Positions 16,914 to 26,137 of a DNA stretch of 64,000 nt are shown piece by piece. Position numbers and translations under genes: made by a program. Every line of letters begins with the position of its first letter. Within the stretch, counting starts at the first letter, position 1. This DNA is from JBNNGK01 sp050268245 (GTDB taxonomy: Bacteria > Pseudomonadota > Gammaproteobacteria > Enterobacterales > Enterobacteriaceae), in contig NZ_JBNNGK010000001.1 of the NCBI RefSeq assembly GCF_050268245.1, forward strand, positions 1-64,000, given 5' to 3'. The notes under the pieces were generated by a model. It ran no database searches, was not told the DNA's origin, and saw nothing but the letters and a program-made list of their open reading frames with translations.

Positions 16914-16941
16914 ATTATACTGTATGGTCATACAGTATCAA
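16914..16941 (-). promoter_or_regulatory. recA promoter with LexA (SOS) box
   Basis: On minus, TTGATA (-35) and TATAAT (-10) are separated by exactly 16 bases that form the SOS box CTGTATGACCATACAG (plus coordinates 16920-16935). The extended 20-base palindrome TACTGTATGGTCATACAGTA is close to the LexA consensus. LexA would block RNA polymerase directly. Confidence 0.95.
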
Positions 16942-16949
16942 GCCTAATT

Positions 16950-17438
16950 TTACAAAAATTCATCAAGAACAGTTTGCAGGGCGAAAATCGTCGCCTGTTG
17001 TCTCACCGCATCGCGATCGCCTGCAAAGTACGCTTTGCATGCCAATACGCGCCCAGTCCGTTCTGCAAAGCCAAACCACACCGTTCCTACTGGTTTTTCA
17101 TTACTGCCGCCATCCGGCCCGGCAATACCACTGACCGAAACGGCAACGTCAGCATTAGCGGCATGCAGCGCGCCTTGCGCCATTTCACGCACTACCTCTT
17201 CACTGACCGCCCCCTGCGCCTGCAAGGTCGATTCTGCAACCCCCAGTAATTGATGCTTCGCACTATTGCTGTAGGTAACAAAACCACGATCGAAATAGGC
17301 AGAACTGCCCGCGATATCGGTAATGGCCTTCGCGATACCGCCACCAGTACAGGATTCCGCACAGGTGATCCACAGTCCACCGGTTTTCAATTTCTCACCA
17401 ATTTTCGTACTCAGTTTATGCAATGTATTTTCGCTCAT
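16950..17438 (-). CDS. pncC: nicotinamide-nucleotide amidase PncC (CinA family)
   Basis: Deamidates NMN to nicotinic acid mononucleotide, recycling the by-product of DNA ligase. The protein of 162 residues is the single CinA C-terminal domain: TCAESCTGGGIAKAITDIAGS carries the active-site serine and lysine region, and SVSGIAGPDGGSNEKPVGTVWFGF follows. The second of two adjacent ATGs is chosen because it is better spaced from AGGAG. It lies just upstream of recA, as ygaD does in E. coli. Confidence 0.94.
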   Translation of the reverse strand: MSENTLHKLSTKIGEKLKTGGLWITCAESCTGGGIAKAITDIAGSSAYFDRGFVTYSNSAKHQLLGVAESTLQAQGAVSEEVVREMAQGALHAANADVAVSVSGIAGPDGGSNEKPVGTVWFGFAERTGRVLACKAYFAGDRDAVRQQATIFALQTVLDEFL

Positions 17439-17681
17439 CATGACTCCTTGGTGGCTCAGAATATATGCGCCCGAGCGTCGCCGTTATCAAGATGTGATGG
17501 CCGGCAATGGCTCACATTGCGCGTTATCACGCAAACGGGTGCGGTTTTAAGCATGCGCGCAAACTGTTAGTATTAAATGTAGCGCTCGCGTTACCGCGCT
17601 GTTTTGTATCATAAGGAAATTTCTACAAGGATGCCGGTTACCGGCCAACATCAATCCATAACTAACCATTAGGATGATCGT

Positions 17682-19079
17682 GTGAAAAAGACGTTAGGCG
17701 TATTCTTCCCGCTCTATACCACCACGTTGCTCATGCTGCTGGGATCGGGTCTGCTGACGACCTATATTTCGTTGCGCTTAACCTCAATAAATGTCACCGG
17801 CGGGATGATCGGTGCCATTATCGCCGCTAACTACATTGGTCTGGTGATTGGCGGCAAGGTTGGCCATTTTCTCATTGCTCGCGTCGGCCACATTCGCGCC
17901 TATGTTTCTTGTGCTGGCATCATTACCGCAGCGGTTTTGGGCCACGGACTGACAGAGTATATTCCTGTTTGGGTGGTTCTGCGGCTGATTATTGGCTTAT
18001 GCATGATGTGCCAGTTCATGGTATTAGAAAGCTGGCTGAACGACCAGTCAGAATCCAATCAACGTGGCATGGTATTCGGTATTTATATGGCAGCAACCTA
18101 TCTTGGCATGTCGTTAGGCCAGGTCGTGTTGATGCTACAAAGCGGGTTAGGCATCACGACGTTACTGCTCATTGCACTGTGCTTTGCCTTGTGTCTGGTG
18201 CCGATTGCACTGACAACACGCACCAATGCGCGCCACATGTCACCTGCGCCCCTCGAACTGCGCTATTTTATCAGCGCGATCCCCAAAGTGCTGGCAACCA
18301 CCTTGGTGATCGGTATGGTCGTCGGTTCGTTCTACGGTCTCGCGCCAGTGTATGCCAGTCAACAGGCGCTGAGCACTCAGCAAACCGGCCTGTTTATGGC
18401 GCTGGCTATTTTCGCAGGGCTGGTAGCGCAATTCCCCCTCAGTTGGCTATCGGATCGCTATAACCGTACGCTACTCATGCGTATTAATGCCATTCTGTTG
18501 ACGGTGGCCGCATTGCCATTGGCATTATTGCCACATATCAATTTTGAGCTATTACTGGCGGTGGGATTTGTCGTCAGTATGTTGCAGTTCACGCTTTATC
18601 CGCTGGCTGTCGCGTTGGCGAATGATTTAATCGAACCAGAACGGCGCGTTTCATTGGCGGCCTGCTTGCTGATGGCGTTTGGCGTCGGCGCCAGCATCGG
18701 CCCTTTGGCGGTAGGCATGCTTATTCAGCCGCTCGGCGGGAATATCCTGTACGTCTTTTTTGCCCTATGTGGCGTATTGATCGTTGGTTTCAGTCGGACG
18801 GTAAAACAAGACGAGTCTCAGTTTGTCGAGGATGCGCCCTTACCGCATATCCCAATGCCAGATAGCTTGGTCAGTTCTCCGCTATCACCGGCATTGAACC
18901 CGACCTTTGATGAGCAAACGATTCAGGAAACCATGCCGCCGCCAGAGGCCGCGCCTGAATACATCGAGTCCGTCAATGCCGATGACGCAACGGCGCCAGC
19001 AGAGGCCGAAGCATCACCGCCACAAGGTGCCGATCCTGACGAAGATACCGGCTTGAAGAAAGCCTTCACCATGCTGTAA
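17682..19079 (+). CDS. MFS transporter, YcaD-like
   Basis: 465-residue major facilitator protein with about twelve membrane segments. The N-terminal half (LYTTTLLMLLGSGLLTTYIS, WVVLRLIIGLCMMCQFMVLE, SESNQRGMVFGIYMA) resembles the YcaD family of uncharacterised MFS proteins. After the last membrane segment (about residue 370) comes a tail of about 95 residues rich in Pro, Ala, Glu and Asp. It contains IPMPDSLVSSPLSPAL and PPPEAAPEYIESVNADDA, is probably disordered and cytoplasmic, and is longer than typical for the family. The start is GTG at 17682. Substrate unknown. Confidence 0.85.
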   Translation: MKKTLGVFFPLYTTTLLMLLGSGLLTTYISLRLTSINVTGGMIGAIIAANYIGLVIGGKVGHFLIARVGHIRAYVSCAGIITAAVLGHGLTEYIPVWVVLRLIIGLCMMCQFMVLESWLNDQSESNQRGMVFGIYMAATYLGMSLGQVVLMLQSGLGITTLLLIALCFALCLVPIALTTRTNARHMSPAPLELRYFISAIPKVLATTLVIGMVVGSFYGLAPVYASQQALSTQQTGLFMALAIFAGLVAQFPLSWLSDRYNRTLLMRINAILLTVAALPLALLPHINFELLLAVGFVVSMLQFTLYPLAVALANDLIEPERRVSLAACLLMAFGVGASIGPLAVGMLIQPLGGNILYVFFALCGVLIVGFSRTVKQDESQFVEDAPLPHIPMPDSLVSSPLSPALNPTFDEQTIQETMPPPEAAPEYIESVNADDATAPAEAEASPPQGADPDEDTGLKKAFTML

Positions 19080-19167
19080 AAAGGCCTTAACCGCCTCGTG
19101 CGCGGCAAGCCACTGGGCGCCTTTCGCTATGCCAGCTCAGGCCATCAAACGACCTTTCCATCAACTT

Positions 19168-19190
19168 CAAAGGGCCTAACGGCCCTTTTC
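19168..19190. terminator. bidirectional terminator between the MFS gene and mltB
   Basis: AAAGGGCC, TAAC loop, GGCCCTTTTC. The genes are convergent and the hairpin has A and T runs on both sides. Confidence 0.8.
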
Positions 19191-19197
19191 TGCTGAA

Positions 19198-20280
19198 TCA
19201 ACCGCCGCGACGTGCTCTGCCAACCGCTTCGCCCAGTTGCCACACTGCCATGGCATAATAGGTGCTGTGATTGTAACGGGTGATGGTGTAAAAATTCGGT
19301 AAACCAAACCAGTACTGATATTCTTTGCCTGCATCTAAACGCAACAGGCTCACTTTCTGATCGTGACCCAATGCGCCCTGAGGTGTCAGGCCAGCCGCCT
19401 GCAACGCACCAACGGTATAACGCGTTTTGAAACCGTGCGCCATAAGCGGTGCCTGTCCGTTAGCCCGGATAGCCACCGGGGCACCGCTCTGCCAACCGTG
19501 AGCACGAAAATAATTAGCCACGCTGCCAATGGCATCTTCTGGATCCCACAGATTGATATGACCATCGCCGTTAAAATCCACCGCATACTCTTTGAATGAC
19601 GAAGGCATAAACTGACCATAGCCCATCGCCCCCGCATAAGAGCCACGTAAATCCAGCGGATCGCGGCCTTCTTTACGCGACATGAGCAGGAACGTTTCCA
19701 ACTCGCCGGTGAAATAGGCGGAACGCCGCGGGTAGTCAAACGATAGGGTCGCTAATGCATCAATAATACGCGTTTTCCCCATTACGCGACCCCAGCGTGT
19801 TTCAACACCGATAATACCGACAATAATTTCTGGCGGAACGCCGTAAGTCTGATGCGCACGCTCTAAGGTATCCGCATATTGGTTCCAGAAAGCCACGCCA
19901 TTCGGCAGATTATCTGGCGTAATAAATTTGTTGCGATAACGCAACCAGGCCCCATTAGGACCTGAAGGCGGCTTGCCAGTTGGGCTAGGCGCCTGACGAT
20001 CCATTAATCGGATAACCCAATCCAGCCGTTTGGTTTGTGCCAACACCGAATGCAACTGCTGACGGTCAAAACCATGTTCATTCACCATTTTATCGACGAA
20101 ACGTTGCGCATTGGCATTGTTCGCGTAATCCCCATCCAGAATCAGTGGGTTGGCATGCCCGGCATCCAGCAAAAAGCCACCTTGAACCGCTTGGCCTTGC
20201 GCAGGCGTCGTCGTGTCGGGTTCGCTGCTACAGGCAGAGAGCAAAAGTGCAAGAGGAATAAGAGTTGCAAGATGTCGCAT
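19198..20280 (-). CDS. mltB: membrane-bound lytic murein transglycosylase B
   Basis: Outer-membrane lipoprotein that cleaves peptidoglycan with 1,6-anhydro ring formation. The 360-residue precursor has a signal peptide with lipobox LLSAC (Cys17) and the SLT/MltB domain. The catalytic glutamate is Glu160 in IIGVETRWGRVMG, and GAMGYGQFMPSSFKEYAVDF and an EF-hand-like DFNGDGHINLWDPEDA follow. Length matches E. coli MltB (361). Convergent with the MFS gene. Confidence 0.97.
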   Translation of the reverse strand: MRHLATLIPLALLLSACSSEPDTTTPAQGQAVQGGFLLDAGHANPLILDGDYANNANAQRFVDKMVNEHGFDRQQLHSVLAQTKRLDWVIRLMDRQAPSPTGKPPSGPNGAWLRYRNKFITPDNLPNGVAFWNQYADTLERAHQTYGVPPEIIVGIIGVETRWGRVMGKTRIIDALATLSFDYPRRSAYFTGELETFLLMSRKEGRDPLDLRGSYAGAMGYGQFMPSSFKEYAVDFNGDGHINLWDPEDAIGSVANYFRAHGWQSGAPVAIRANGQAPLMAHGFKTRYTVGALQAAGLTPQGALGHDQKVSLLRLDAGKEYQYWFGLPNFYTITRYNHSTYYAMAVWQLGEAVGRARRGG

Positions 20281-20592
20281 CAGGTATCCATACAGCTATG
20301 GCTAAAAGAAGTTAACGTATGGTAAATCATAGTCTAATGGGAAAAAACAGGAATATCAGGAAAAGTGGCCGCTACATTAAAGAACACCCTCAGTTCTTGA
20401 TTGCGAAGCATTTCGCATCATCGCTTAAAATCTCCTGATGCTTTGCAGATACGTATGAAACTGCGGTATCACCTGTTAACATCTTTCCTCTAACAGAGCA
20501 GCCCGCGTTTGGCTTTTTTGCAGGAAGCGTCAAGCGGCCAAGGCAATCATCGTGCTCACAACGCATAACCAGAACATAGCGCATTGAATATT

Positions 20593-23145
20593 ATGGAAAA
20601 CAAAGAATACGTTGACCACACCCCAATGATGCAGCAGTACTTGCGTCTCAAGGCTCAGCATCCTGAAATCCTGCTGTTCTATCGCATGGGCGACTTTTAT
20701 GAGCTGTTCTACGACGATGCCAAACGTGCTTCGCAGCTACTGGACATTTCCCTGACTAAGCGTGGTGCGTCTGCGGGCGAACCTATTCCGATGGCGGGCG
20801 TACCGCACCACGCCGTTGAGAATTATTTGGCCAAACTGGTGCAATTGGGTGAGTCTGTCGCCATTTGTGAACAAGTTGGCGATCCGGCCACCAGCAAAGG
20901 ACCGGTAGAACGCAAGGTTGTGCGCATTGTCACGCCTGGAACCGTCAGCGATGAGGCGTTGTTGCAAGAGCGCCAAGATAATCTGCTCGCAGCCATCTGG
21001 CAGGATGCGCGCGGCTTTGGTTACGCCACGCTGGATATCAGCTCCGGCCGATTCCGCGTTGCCGAACCGGAGGATTTGGAAACTATGGCCGCCGAATTGC
21101 AGCGCACGAACCCGGCCGAACTGCTGTACCCAGAAAACTTCGAAACCATGGCGTTAATCGAACAGCGCCACGGTTTGCGCCGTCGCCCATTGTGGGAGTT
21201 CGAGCTGGATACCGCGCGTCAGCAATTAAATCTGCAATTTGGCACACGCGACCTAAGCGGCTTTGGCGTCGAGCAGTCGCAACAGGCGCTCCGCGCCGCG
21301 GGCTGTTTGCTGCAATACGTGAAAGACACCCAGCGAACGTCTCTACCGCATATCCGTGGTATCACCATGGAGCGCCAGCAAGACGGCATTATTATGGACG
21401 CCGCGACTCGGCGTAATTTAGAGATTACGCAAAACTTGTCCGGCGGCTCAGACAATACCTTAGCGGCGATTTTGGATCGTACCGTGACGCCAATGGGTAG
21501 CCGCATGTTGAAACGCTGGCTGCATATGCCCACCCGTGACGCCAAGATACTCAACAATCGTCAGCAAGCGATAGGCGCCTTACAGACACAGTATGATGAC
21601 CTCCAGCTGCCGTTGCGTCAGGTTGGCGATTTAGAGCGTATTCTCGCGCGTCTGGCTCTGCGTACCGCTCGCCCACGCGATTTAGCGCGCATGCGTCATG
21701 CTTTCCAGCAATTGCCAGAGATCCGCACGCTGTTGCAAGGCATCGACATACCTCATGTGCAACAACTGCTGTCGCACGTTGGGCAATTTGATGAATTGCA
21801 GGATCTGCTGGAACGCGCCGTCGTCGAAGCGCCACCGGTATTGGTACGAGACGGTGGCGTCATCGCTAGCGGTTACAATGCTGAGCTAGATGAGTGGCGC
21901 GCGCTGGCTGACGGTGCCAGCGATTATCTCGATCGTCTCGAAATCCGCGAACGTGAAAAGCTGGGCTTGGACACGCTCAAGGTTGGGTTTAACGGCGTTC
22001 ATGGCTATTACATTCAGGTCAGTCGTGGCCAAAGCCATTTAGTCCCTATTCATTACGTTCGCCGCCAAACGTTGAAAAATGCCGAGCGCTACATTATTCC
22101 TGAACTTAAGGAATACGAAGACAAAGTGCTAACGTCGAAAGGCAAGGCATTAGCGATCGAAAAGGCGTTGTATGACGAACTGTTTGACTTGCTGCTGCCA
22201 CATCTGGCTGAACTACAGCAAAGTGCCAGTGCGTTAGCCGAGTTGGACGTGTTGACTAACCTGGCCGAACGCGCGGAAACGCTCAACTATGCTTGCCCGT
22301 CTATCAGTGAGCAGCCGGGTATTCGCATCACCGAAGGGCGTCATCCAGTAGTGGAACAGGTGTTGAGCGAGCCATTCATCGCTAACCCGGTTTCCCTGTC
22401 GCCGCAGCGGCGTATGTTAATCATTACTGGCCCAAACATGGGCGGTAAAAGTACCTATATGCGGCAAACAGCGCTGATTGTGCTGATGGCTCACATCGGT
22501 AGTTACGTACCCGCAAACAAGGCAACCATTGGCCCCGTGGATCGCATTTTTACCCGTGTTGGTGCTGCGGACGATCTGGCATCTGGCCGTTCCACTTTTA
22601 TGGTGGAAATGACCGAAACGGCCAACATTCTGCATAATGCGACCGAAAACAGTCTGGTATTGATGGACGAAATCGGTCGCGGCACCTCAACTTACGATGG
22701 TCTATCCCTCGCCTGGGCCTGTGCGGAGAATCTTGCTAACCGCATCAAGTCCATGACACTGTTCGCAACCCACTACTTCGAACTGACAACGTTGCCAGAG
22801 AAAATGGAAGGCGTGGTCAATGTACATTTGGATGCGCTGGAACACGGTGACACTATCGCTTTCATGCACAGCGTACAGGACGGTGCCGCCAGCAAGAGTT
22901 ATGGCCTGGCAGTTGCTGCATTAGCCGGTGTACCGCGCGACGTGATCAAACGCGCTCGCCAAAAACTACGGGAGCTGGAAACACTGTCTAGCCATACGGC
23001 GGCAGGCACCATCGATGCCACCCAAATGCCTCTGCTGACCGAAGAAATATCGCCGGCGGTAGAAGCATTAGAAGCCTTGGATCCTGACTCATTAACACCA
23101 CGTCAGGCACTGGAGTGGGTTTATCGCCTGAAAAGCATGGTATAA
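20593..23145 (+). CDS. mutS: DNA mismatch repair protein MutS
   Basis: Recognises mismatches and recruits MutL. The 850-residue protein has the mismatch-binding Phe-x-Glu in MGDFYELFYDDAKRAS, connector, lever and clamp domains, and the ATPase with GPNMGGKST, a DDLASGRSTFMVEM loop and LVLMDEIGRGTSTYDG (Walker B). The tetramerisation C-terminus ends ALEWVYRLKSMV. An upstream TTG (20584) is in frame, but ATG at 20593 is preferred; neither has a strong ribosome site. The roughly 310 bases before it show no other clear element. It is convergent with rpoS. Confidence 0.98.
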   Translation: MENKEYVDHTPMMQQYLRLKAQHPEILLFYRMGDFYELFYDDAKRASQLLDISLTKRGASAGEPIPMAGVPHHAVENYLAKLVQLGESVAICEQVGDPATSKGPVERKVVRIVTPGTVSDEALLQERQDNLLAAIWQDARGFGYATLDISSGRFRVAEPEDLETMAAELQRTNPAELLYPENFETMALIEQRHGLRRRPLWEFELDTARQQLNLQFGTRDLSGFGVEQSQQALRAAGCLLQYVKDTQRTSLPHIRGITMERQQDGIIMDAATRRNLEITQNLSGGSDNTLAAILDRTVTPMGSRMLKRWLHMPTRDAKILNNRQQAIGALQTQYDDLQLPLRQVGDLERILARLALRTARPRDLARMRHAFQQLPEIRTLLQGIDIPHVQQLLSHVGQFDELQDLLERAVVEAPPVLVRDGGVIASGYNAELDEWRALADGASDYLDRLEIREREKLGLDTLKVGFNGVHGYYIQVSRGQSHLVPIHYVRRQTLKNAERYIIPELKEYEDKVLTSKGKALAIEKALYDELFDLLLPHLAELQQSASALAELDVLTNLAERAETLNYACPSISEQPGIRITEGRHPVVEQVLSEPFIANPVSLSPQRRMLIITGPNMGGKSTYMRQTALIVLMAHIGSYVPANKATIGPVDRIFTRVGAADDLASGRSTFMVEMTETANILHNATENSLVLMDEIGRGTSTYDGLSLAWACAENLANRIKSMTLFATHYFELTTLPEKMEGVVNVHLDALEHGDTIAFMHSVQDGAASKSYGLAVAALAGVPRDVIKRARQKLRELETLSSHTAAGTIDATQMPLLTEEISPAVEALEALDPDSLTPRQALEWVYRLKSMV

Positions 23146-23174
23146 ACAGCGTCTTAATGCGTTGAATAGCCATA

Positions 23175-23206
23175 AAAAAACGGTGAGTATAGACTCACCG
23201 TTTTTT
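23175..23206. terminator. bidirectional terminator between mutS and rpoS
   Basis: 14-bp perfect stem AAAAAACGGTGAGT / ACTCACCGTTTTTT with a 4-base loop, between the two convergent genes. Confidence 0.92.
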
Positions 23207-23224
23207 ATTTAAAACAACACTGGA

Positions 23225-24117
23225 TTATTCGCGGAACAACGCCTCAATACTCAATCCTTGCATTTGCAGAATTTCACGCAGACGACGTAAGCCTTCCACC
23301 TGAATCTGACGAACGCGTTCTCGCGTCAAACCAATCTCACGACCGACATCTTCCAACGTGGCCGCTTCATAGCCTAACAGACCAAAACGGCGCGCTAACA
23401 CCTCACGCTGTTTCGGGTTGAGTTCAAACAACCATTTGACGATGCTTTGCTTCATATCATCGTCTTGCGTGGTGTCTTCAGGGCCGTTGTCTTTTTCATC
23501 GGCCAAGATATCCAGCAATGCCTTCTCAGAGTCACCACCTAACGGCGTATCAACAGAAGTGATACGTTCGTTTAGACGCAGCATTCGGCTGACATCATCA
23601 ACCGGTTTATCGAGTTGCTCAGCAATCTCTTCAGCGCTTGGTTCGTGATCCAGTTTATGAGAAAGCTCACGCGCGGTGCGTAAGTAGAAAAACGGAAGCC
23701 GCGTTCTGGATCAAACTTTTCCACCGCACGAATCAAACCGAGGTTACCTTCCTCAATCAGATCCAACAGCGCCAGACCGCGATTACTATAGCGACGAGAA
23801 ATTTTCACCACTAATCGCAGGTTGCTTTCAATCATACGTCGGCGGGACGGCACGTCACCGCGCAGTGCCCGCCGTGAGAAATAAACTTCTTCCTCTGCTG
23901 TCAGCAAAGGTGAATAACCGATTTCGCCAAGATAGAGCTGCGTCGCATCCAATACGCGTTGGGTAACTCCTTGGGATAACAGCTCTTCTTCAGCTAAATC
24001 ATTTTCACTGGCGTCATCTACCAGTGCTTTTTCATCAAATGATTCAGCTTCTATTCCATTCTCATCGAAATCCGCATCATCATGTAACTCGTTAACTTTC
24101 AGCGTATTTTGGCTCAT
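23225..24117 (-). pseudogene. rpoS: RNA polymerase sigma factor RpoS, inactivated by internal deletion
   Basis: The N-terminal part starts MSQNTLKVNELHDDADFDEN and is normal through sigma region 2 to FDPERGFRFSTYA. Instead of the expected TWWIRQTIERAIMNQ segment, the sequence jumps to the codons for TARELSHKLDHEP, read in a shifted frame. The frameshifted product ends after 181 residues (...SAECCV). The normal frame resumes and is intact to the true end (EGLRRLREILQMQGLSIEALFRE). The junction is TACTTACGCA (minus; plus 23677-23686). That sequence fits both the left flank (S-TYA) and the expected right flank (YLRT), so a deletion between 10-base direct repeats is likely. The distance in the E. 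coli protein predicts 103 bp lost; 893+103=996, a whole number of codons (331 residues). Regions 2.3-3.0, needed for -10 recognition, are gone, so the allele should be null. Confidence 0.93.
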
Positions 24118-24170
24118 AAGCTGCTCCTACCCGTGATACCACGCGCAGAATACAGCGTATTCTGCACAAT

Positions 24171-25160
24171 CTATCGCTGCGGAAGATAACGCAGCGGGTT
24201 TACGGATTTCCCCTTGTAACGAATTTCAAAATGCAAGCGTACTGAACTGGCTCCGGTGCTTCCCATGGTTGCTATTTTTTGCCCCGCCTTCACTTCTTGT
24301 TGTTCCCGGACCAGCATTGTATCGTTATGAGCGTAGGCGCTCAGGTAGTCATCATTATGTTTGATGATGATCAGATTACCGTAACCCCGTAAAGCGTTGC
24401 CTGCATAAACTACGCGCCCATTGGCGGTAGCAAAAATGGCTTGCCCACGAGAACCCGCGATATCGACACCTTTATTCCCACCGTCTGATGAGGAAAAGTT
24501 ATCGATGATCTTACCGTCGGTTGGCCATCTCCAAACGCTGACTGGCCCACTGCTATTGACGGTGCTGCTCGCCACAGGCGTTGCAGCGGGGGCGGTAACA
24601 GGGGCTGTAGCGGTTCCAGCTACGGCGGCCCCTGAGGTAGGTAACATTTTACCTACATTCTGTTTACCTGAGTTGCCAGAATACGCGTTCGTTGGTTGAG
24701 AATCAACCGTTGCCGTCTGGATCTGGCTGCTGGAAGGCGGTTTAGGAATACCGCCATGTGTAGCATCCGTTGCAGCCAGCATACCGCCATTCGCAGAGCC
24801 ATTGCCCAACTGGATAGTTTGCCCCACATTCAGGCTATAGGGTTCAGGGATATTGTTGCGTTGAGCCAGATCGCGGAAATCATTGCCGGTAATCCAAGCA
24901 ATATAAAACAGCGTATCCCCGCGTTTTACCGTATAGGTGCTGCCGCTATAACTCCCTTTTGGAATCGCCTCATAACTGCGGTTATAGACGATTCGTTCTT
25001 GTGGAGACGCTTGTGTGCTGACAGCGCCAGAGGCGCCCTCTCCTACGCTGCTAATCGGGGCTGATGACGAACCATTGTTCGAACAACCGACCAACCACAA
25101 ACTGACCATCGTACAGACCGCAACTCGGCATAAAGTAATCATTGGGCTTCCCGTGCTCAT
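24171..25160 (-). CDS. nlpD: murein hydrolase activator NlpD (lipoprotein)
   Basis: Outer-membrane lipoprotein that activates the amidase AmiC for septal peptidoglycan splitting. The 329-residue precursor starts MSTGSPMITLCRVAVCTMVS and has lipobox LVGC. A LysM domain follows (YTVKRGDTLFYIAWITGNDF ... LNVGQTIQLG), then a Ser/Thr/Ala/Pro linker and a degenerate LytM/M23 domain (GVDIAGSRGQAIFATANGRVVY ... LHFEIRYKGKSVNPLRYLP). The ATG at 25160 follows GGGGGAAGC; the frame upstream is not conserved. In E. coli the main rpoS promoter lies inside nlpD. Confidence 0.95.
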   Translation of the reverse strand: MSTGSPMITLCRVAVCTMVSLWLVGCSNNGSSSAPISSVGEGASGAVSTQASPQERIVYNRSYEAIPKGSYSGSTYTVKRGDTLFYIAWITGNDFRDLAQRNNIPEPYSLNVGQTIQLGNGSANGGMLAATDATHGGIPKPPSSSQIQTATVDSQPTNAYSGNSGKQNVGKMLPTSGAAVAGTATAPVTAPAATPVASSTVNSSGPVSVWRWPTDGKIIDNFSSSDGGNKGVDIAGSRGQAIFATANGRVVYAGNALRGYGNLIIIKHNDDYLSAYAHNDTMLVREQQEVKAGQKIATMGSTGASSVRLHFEIRYKGKSVNPLRYLPQR

Positions 25161-25510
25161 GCTTCCCCCGTGACAGCAATATCCTTCATATTTGAAGCAG
25201 TCTGATGCTGCACCAACTATTTCGGCTATAAATTTCAAAAATTCCCTCTATATCGTAGCTGAGCTTTTTAGTTTTTCTCAGATTCTACGCAAGCAGGGAG
25301 TCCTCGGCAGATACCTGAACACCAGGCCATATTCCGTCGAAGGCGTAAAACAGCATCGCCAATGTAACCACATCAGCACAGTCGTACCATAAGATAACGA
25401 CTTAGACAGACAATTGTATTGAAAATTAGTCTTATTGGAACGTAAAAAGCCGCGTCAGAGACAATGAAAGTGCAACAGTTTTTGCATTTCGTTGGTAAAT
25501 TGGCCAACGG
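25161..25510. other. gene-free gap between nlpD and pcm
   Basis: 350 bases with no open frame of note. A weak imperfect hairpin (GAAATGCAA / TTGCACTTTC on minus) about 10-40 bases beyond pcm may be its terminator. Presumably it also holds an nlpD promoter; I cannot place it with confidence. Confidence 0.5.
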
Positions 25511-26137
25511 CTACGCCAGTTCACCTTTCACTAACGGAACAAACCGCACGGTTTCAACCGAATCAATGGCAAACTCATGGCCATGGCGCTGAATACGTTT
25601 CAGCGTTTGCGATTGCTCACCAACCGGTAACACTAGGATGCCACCGTCATCTAATTGCGCCATTAACGCCTGCGGAATTTCTGGCGGTGCGGCGGTCACA
25701 ATGATGGCGTCAAACGGCCCACGTGAGGCCCAACCTTGCCAACCATCGCCATGACGCGTCGAAACATTATGTAAATCAAGCTGTTTGAGGCGCCGTTTGG
25801 CTTGCCATTGCAACCCTTTAATCCGCTCAACCGAGCAGACGTGCTGCACCAAATGCGCCAAAATCGCCGTCTGATAACCGGAACCAGTGCCGATCTCTAA
25901 TACCCGTGAGGTTGGCGTCAGGTTAAGCAATTCCGTCATCCGGGCGACCATATACGGTTGGGAGATGGTCTGGCCTGAACCAATGGGTAACGCAGTATTT
26001 TCATACGCTTTATGTTCAAGCGCTTCATCGACAAAGCGTTCACGCGGTACAGATTCGATCGCCTTTAGCAATCGCTCATCCCGGATCCCTTGCTGACACA
26101 ACAGCGCCAGCAATGTTTGCATCGGCTTGTTTACCAT
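25511..26137 (-). CDS. pcm: protein-L-isoaspartate O-methyltransferase
   Basis: Repairs isoaspartyl residues in aged proteins by SAM-dependent methylation. The 208-residue protein has the family N-terminus (VPRERFVDEALEHKAYENTA), IGSGQTISQPYMVA, the SAM site VLEIGTGSGYQTAILA and the C-terminus VRFVPLVKGELA, and is as long as the E. coli enzyme. Its start overlaps the surE stop by seven bases, so it belongs to the surE-pcm-nlpD-rpoS stress cluster. Here the last gene of that cluster is broken. Confidence 0.98.
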   Translation of the reverse strand: MVNKPMQTLLALLCQQGIRDERLLKAIESVPRERFVDEALEHKAYENTALPIGSGQTISQPYMVARMTELLNLTPTSRVLEIGTGSGYQTAILAHLVQHVCSVERIKGLQWQAKRRLKQLDLHNVSTRHGDGWQGWASRGPFDAIIVTAAPPEIPQALMAQLDDGGILVLPVGEQSQTLKRIQRHGHEFAIDSVETVRFVPLVKGELA

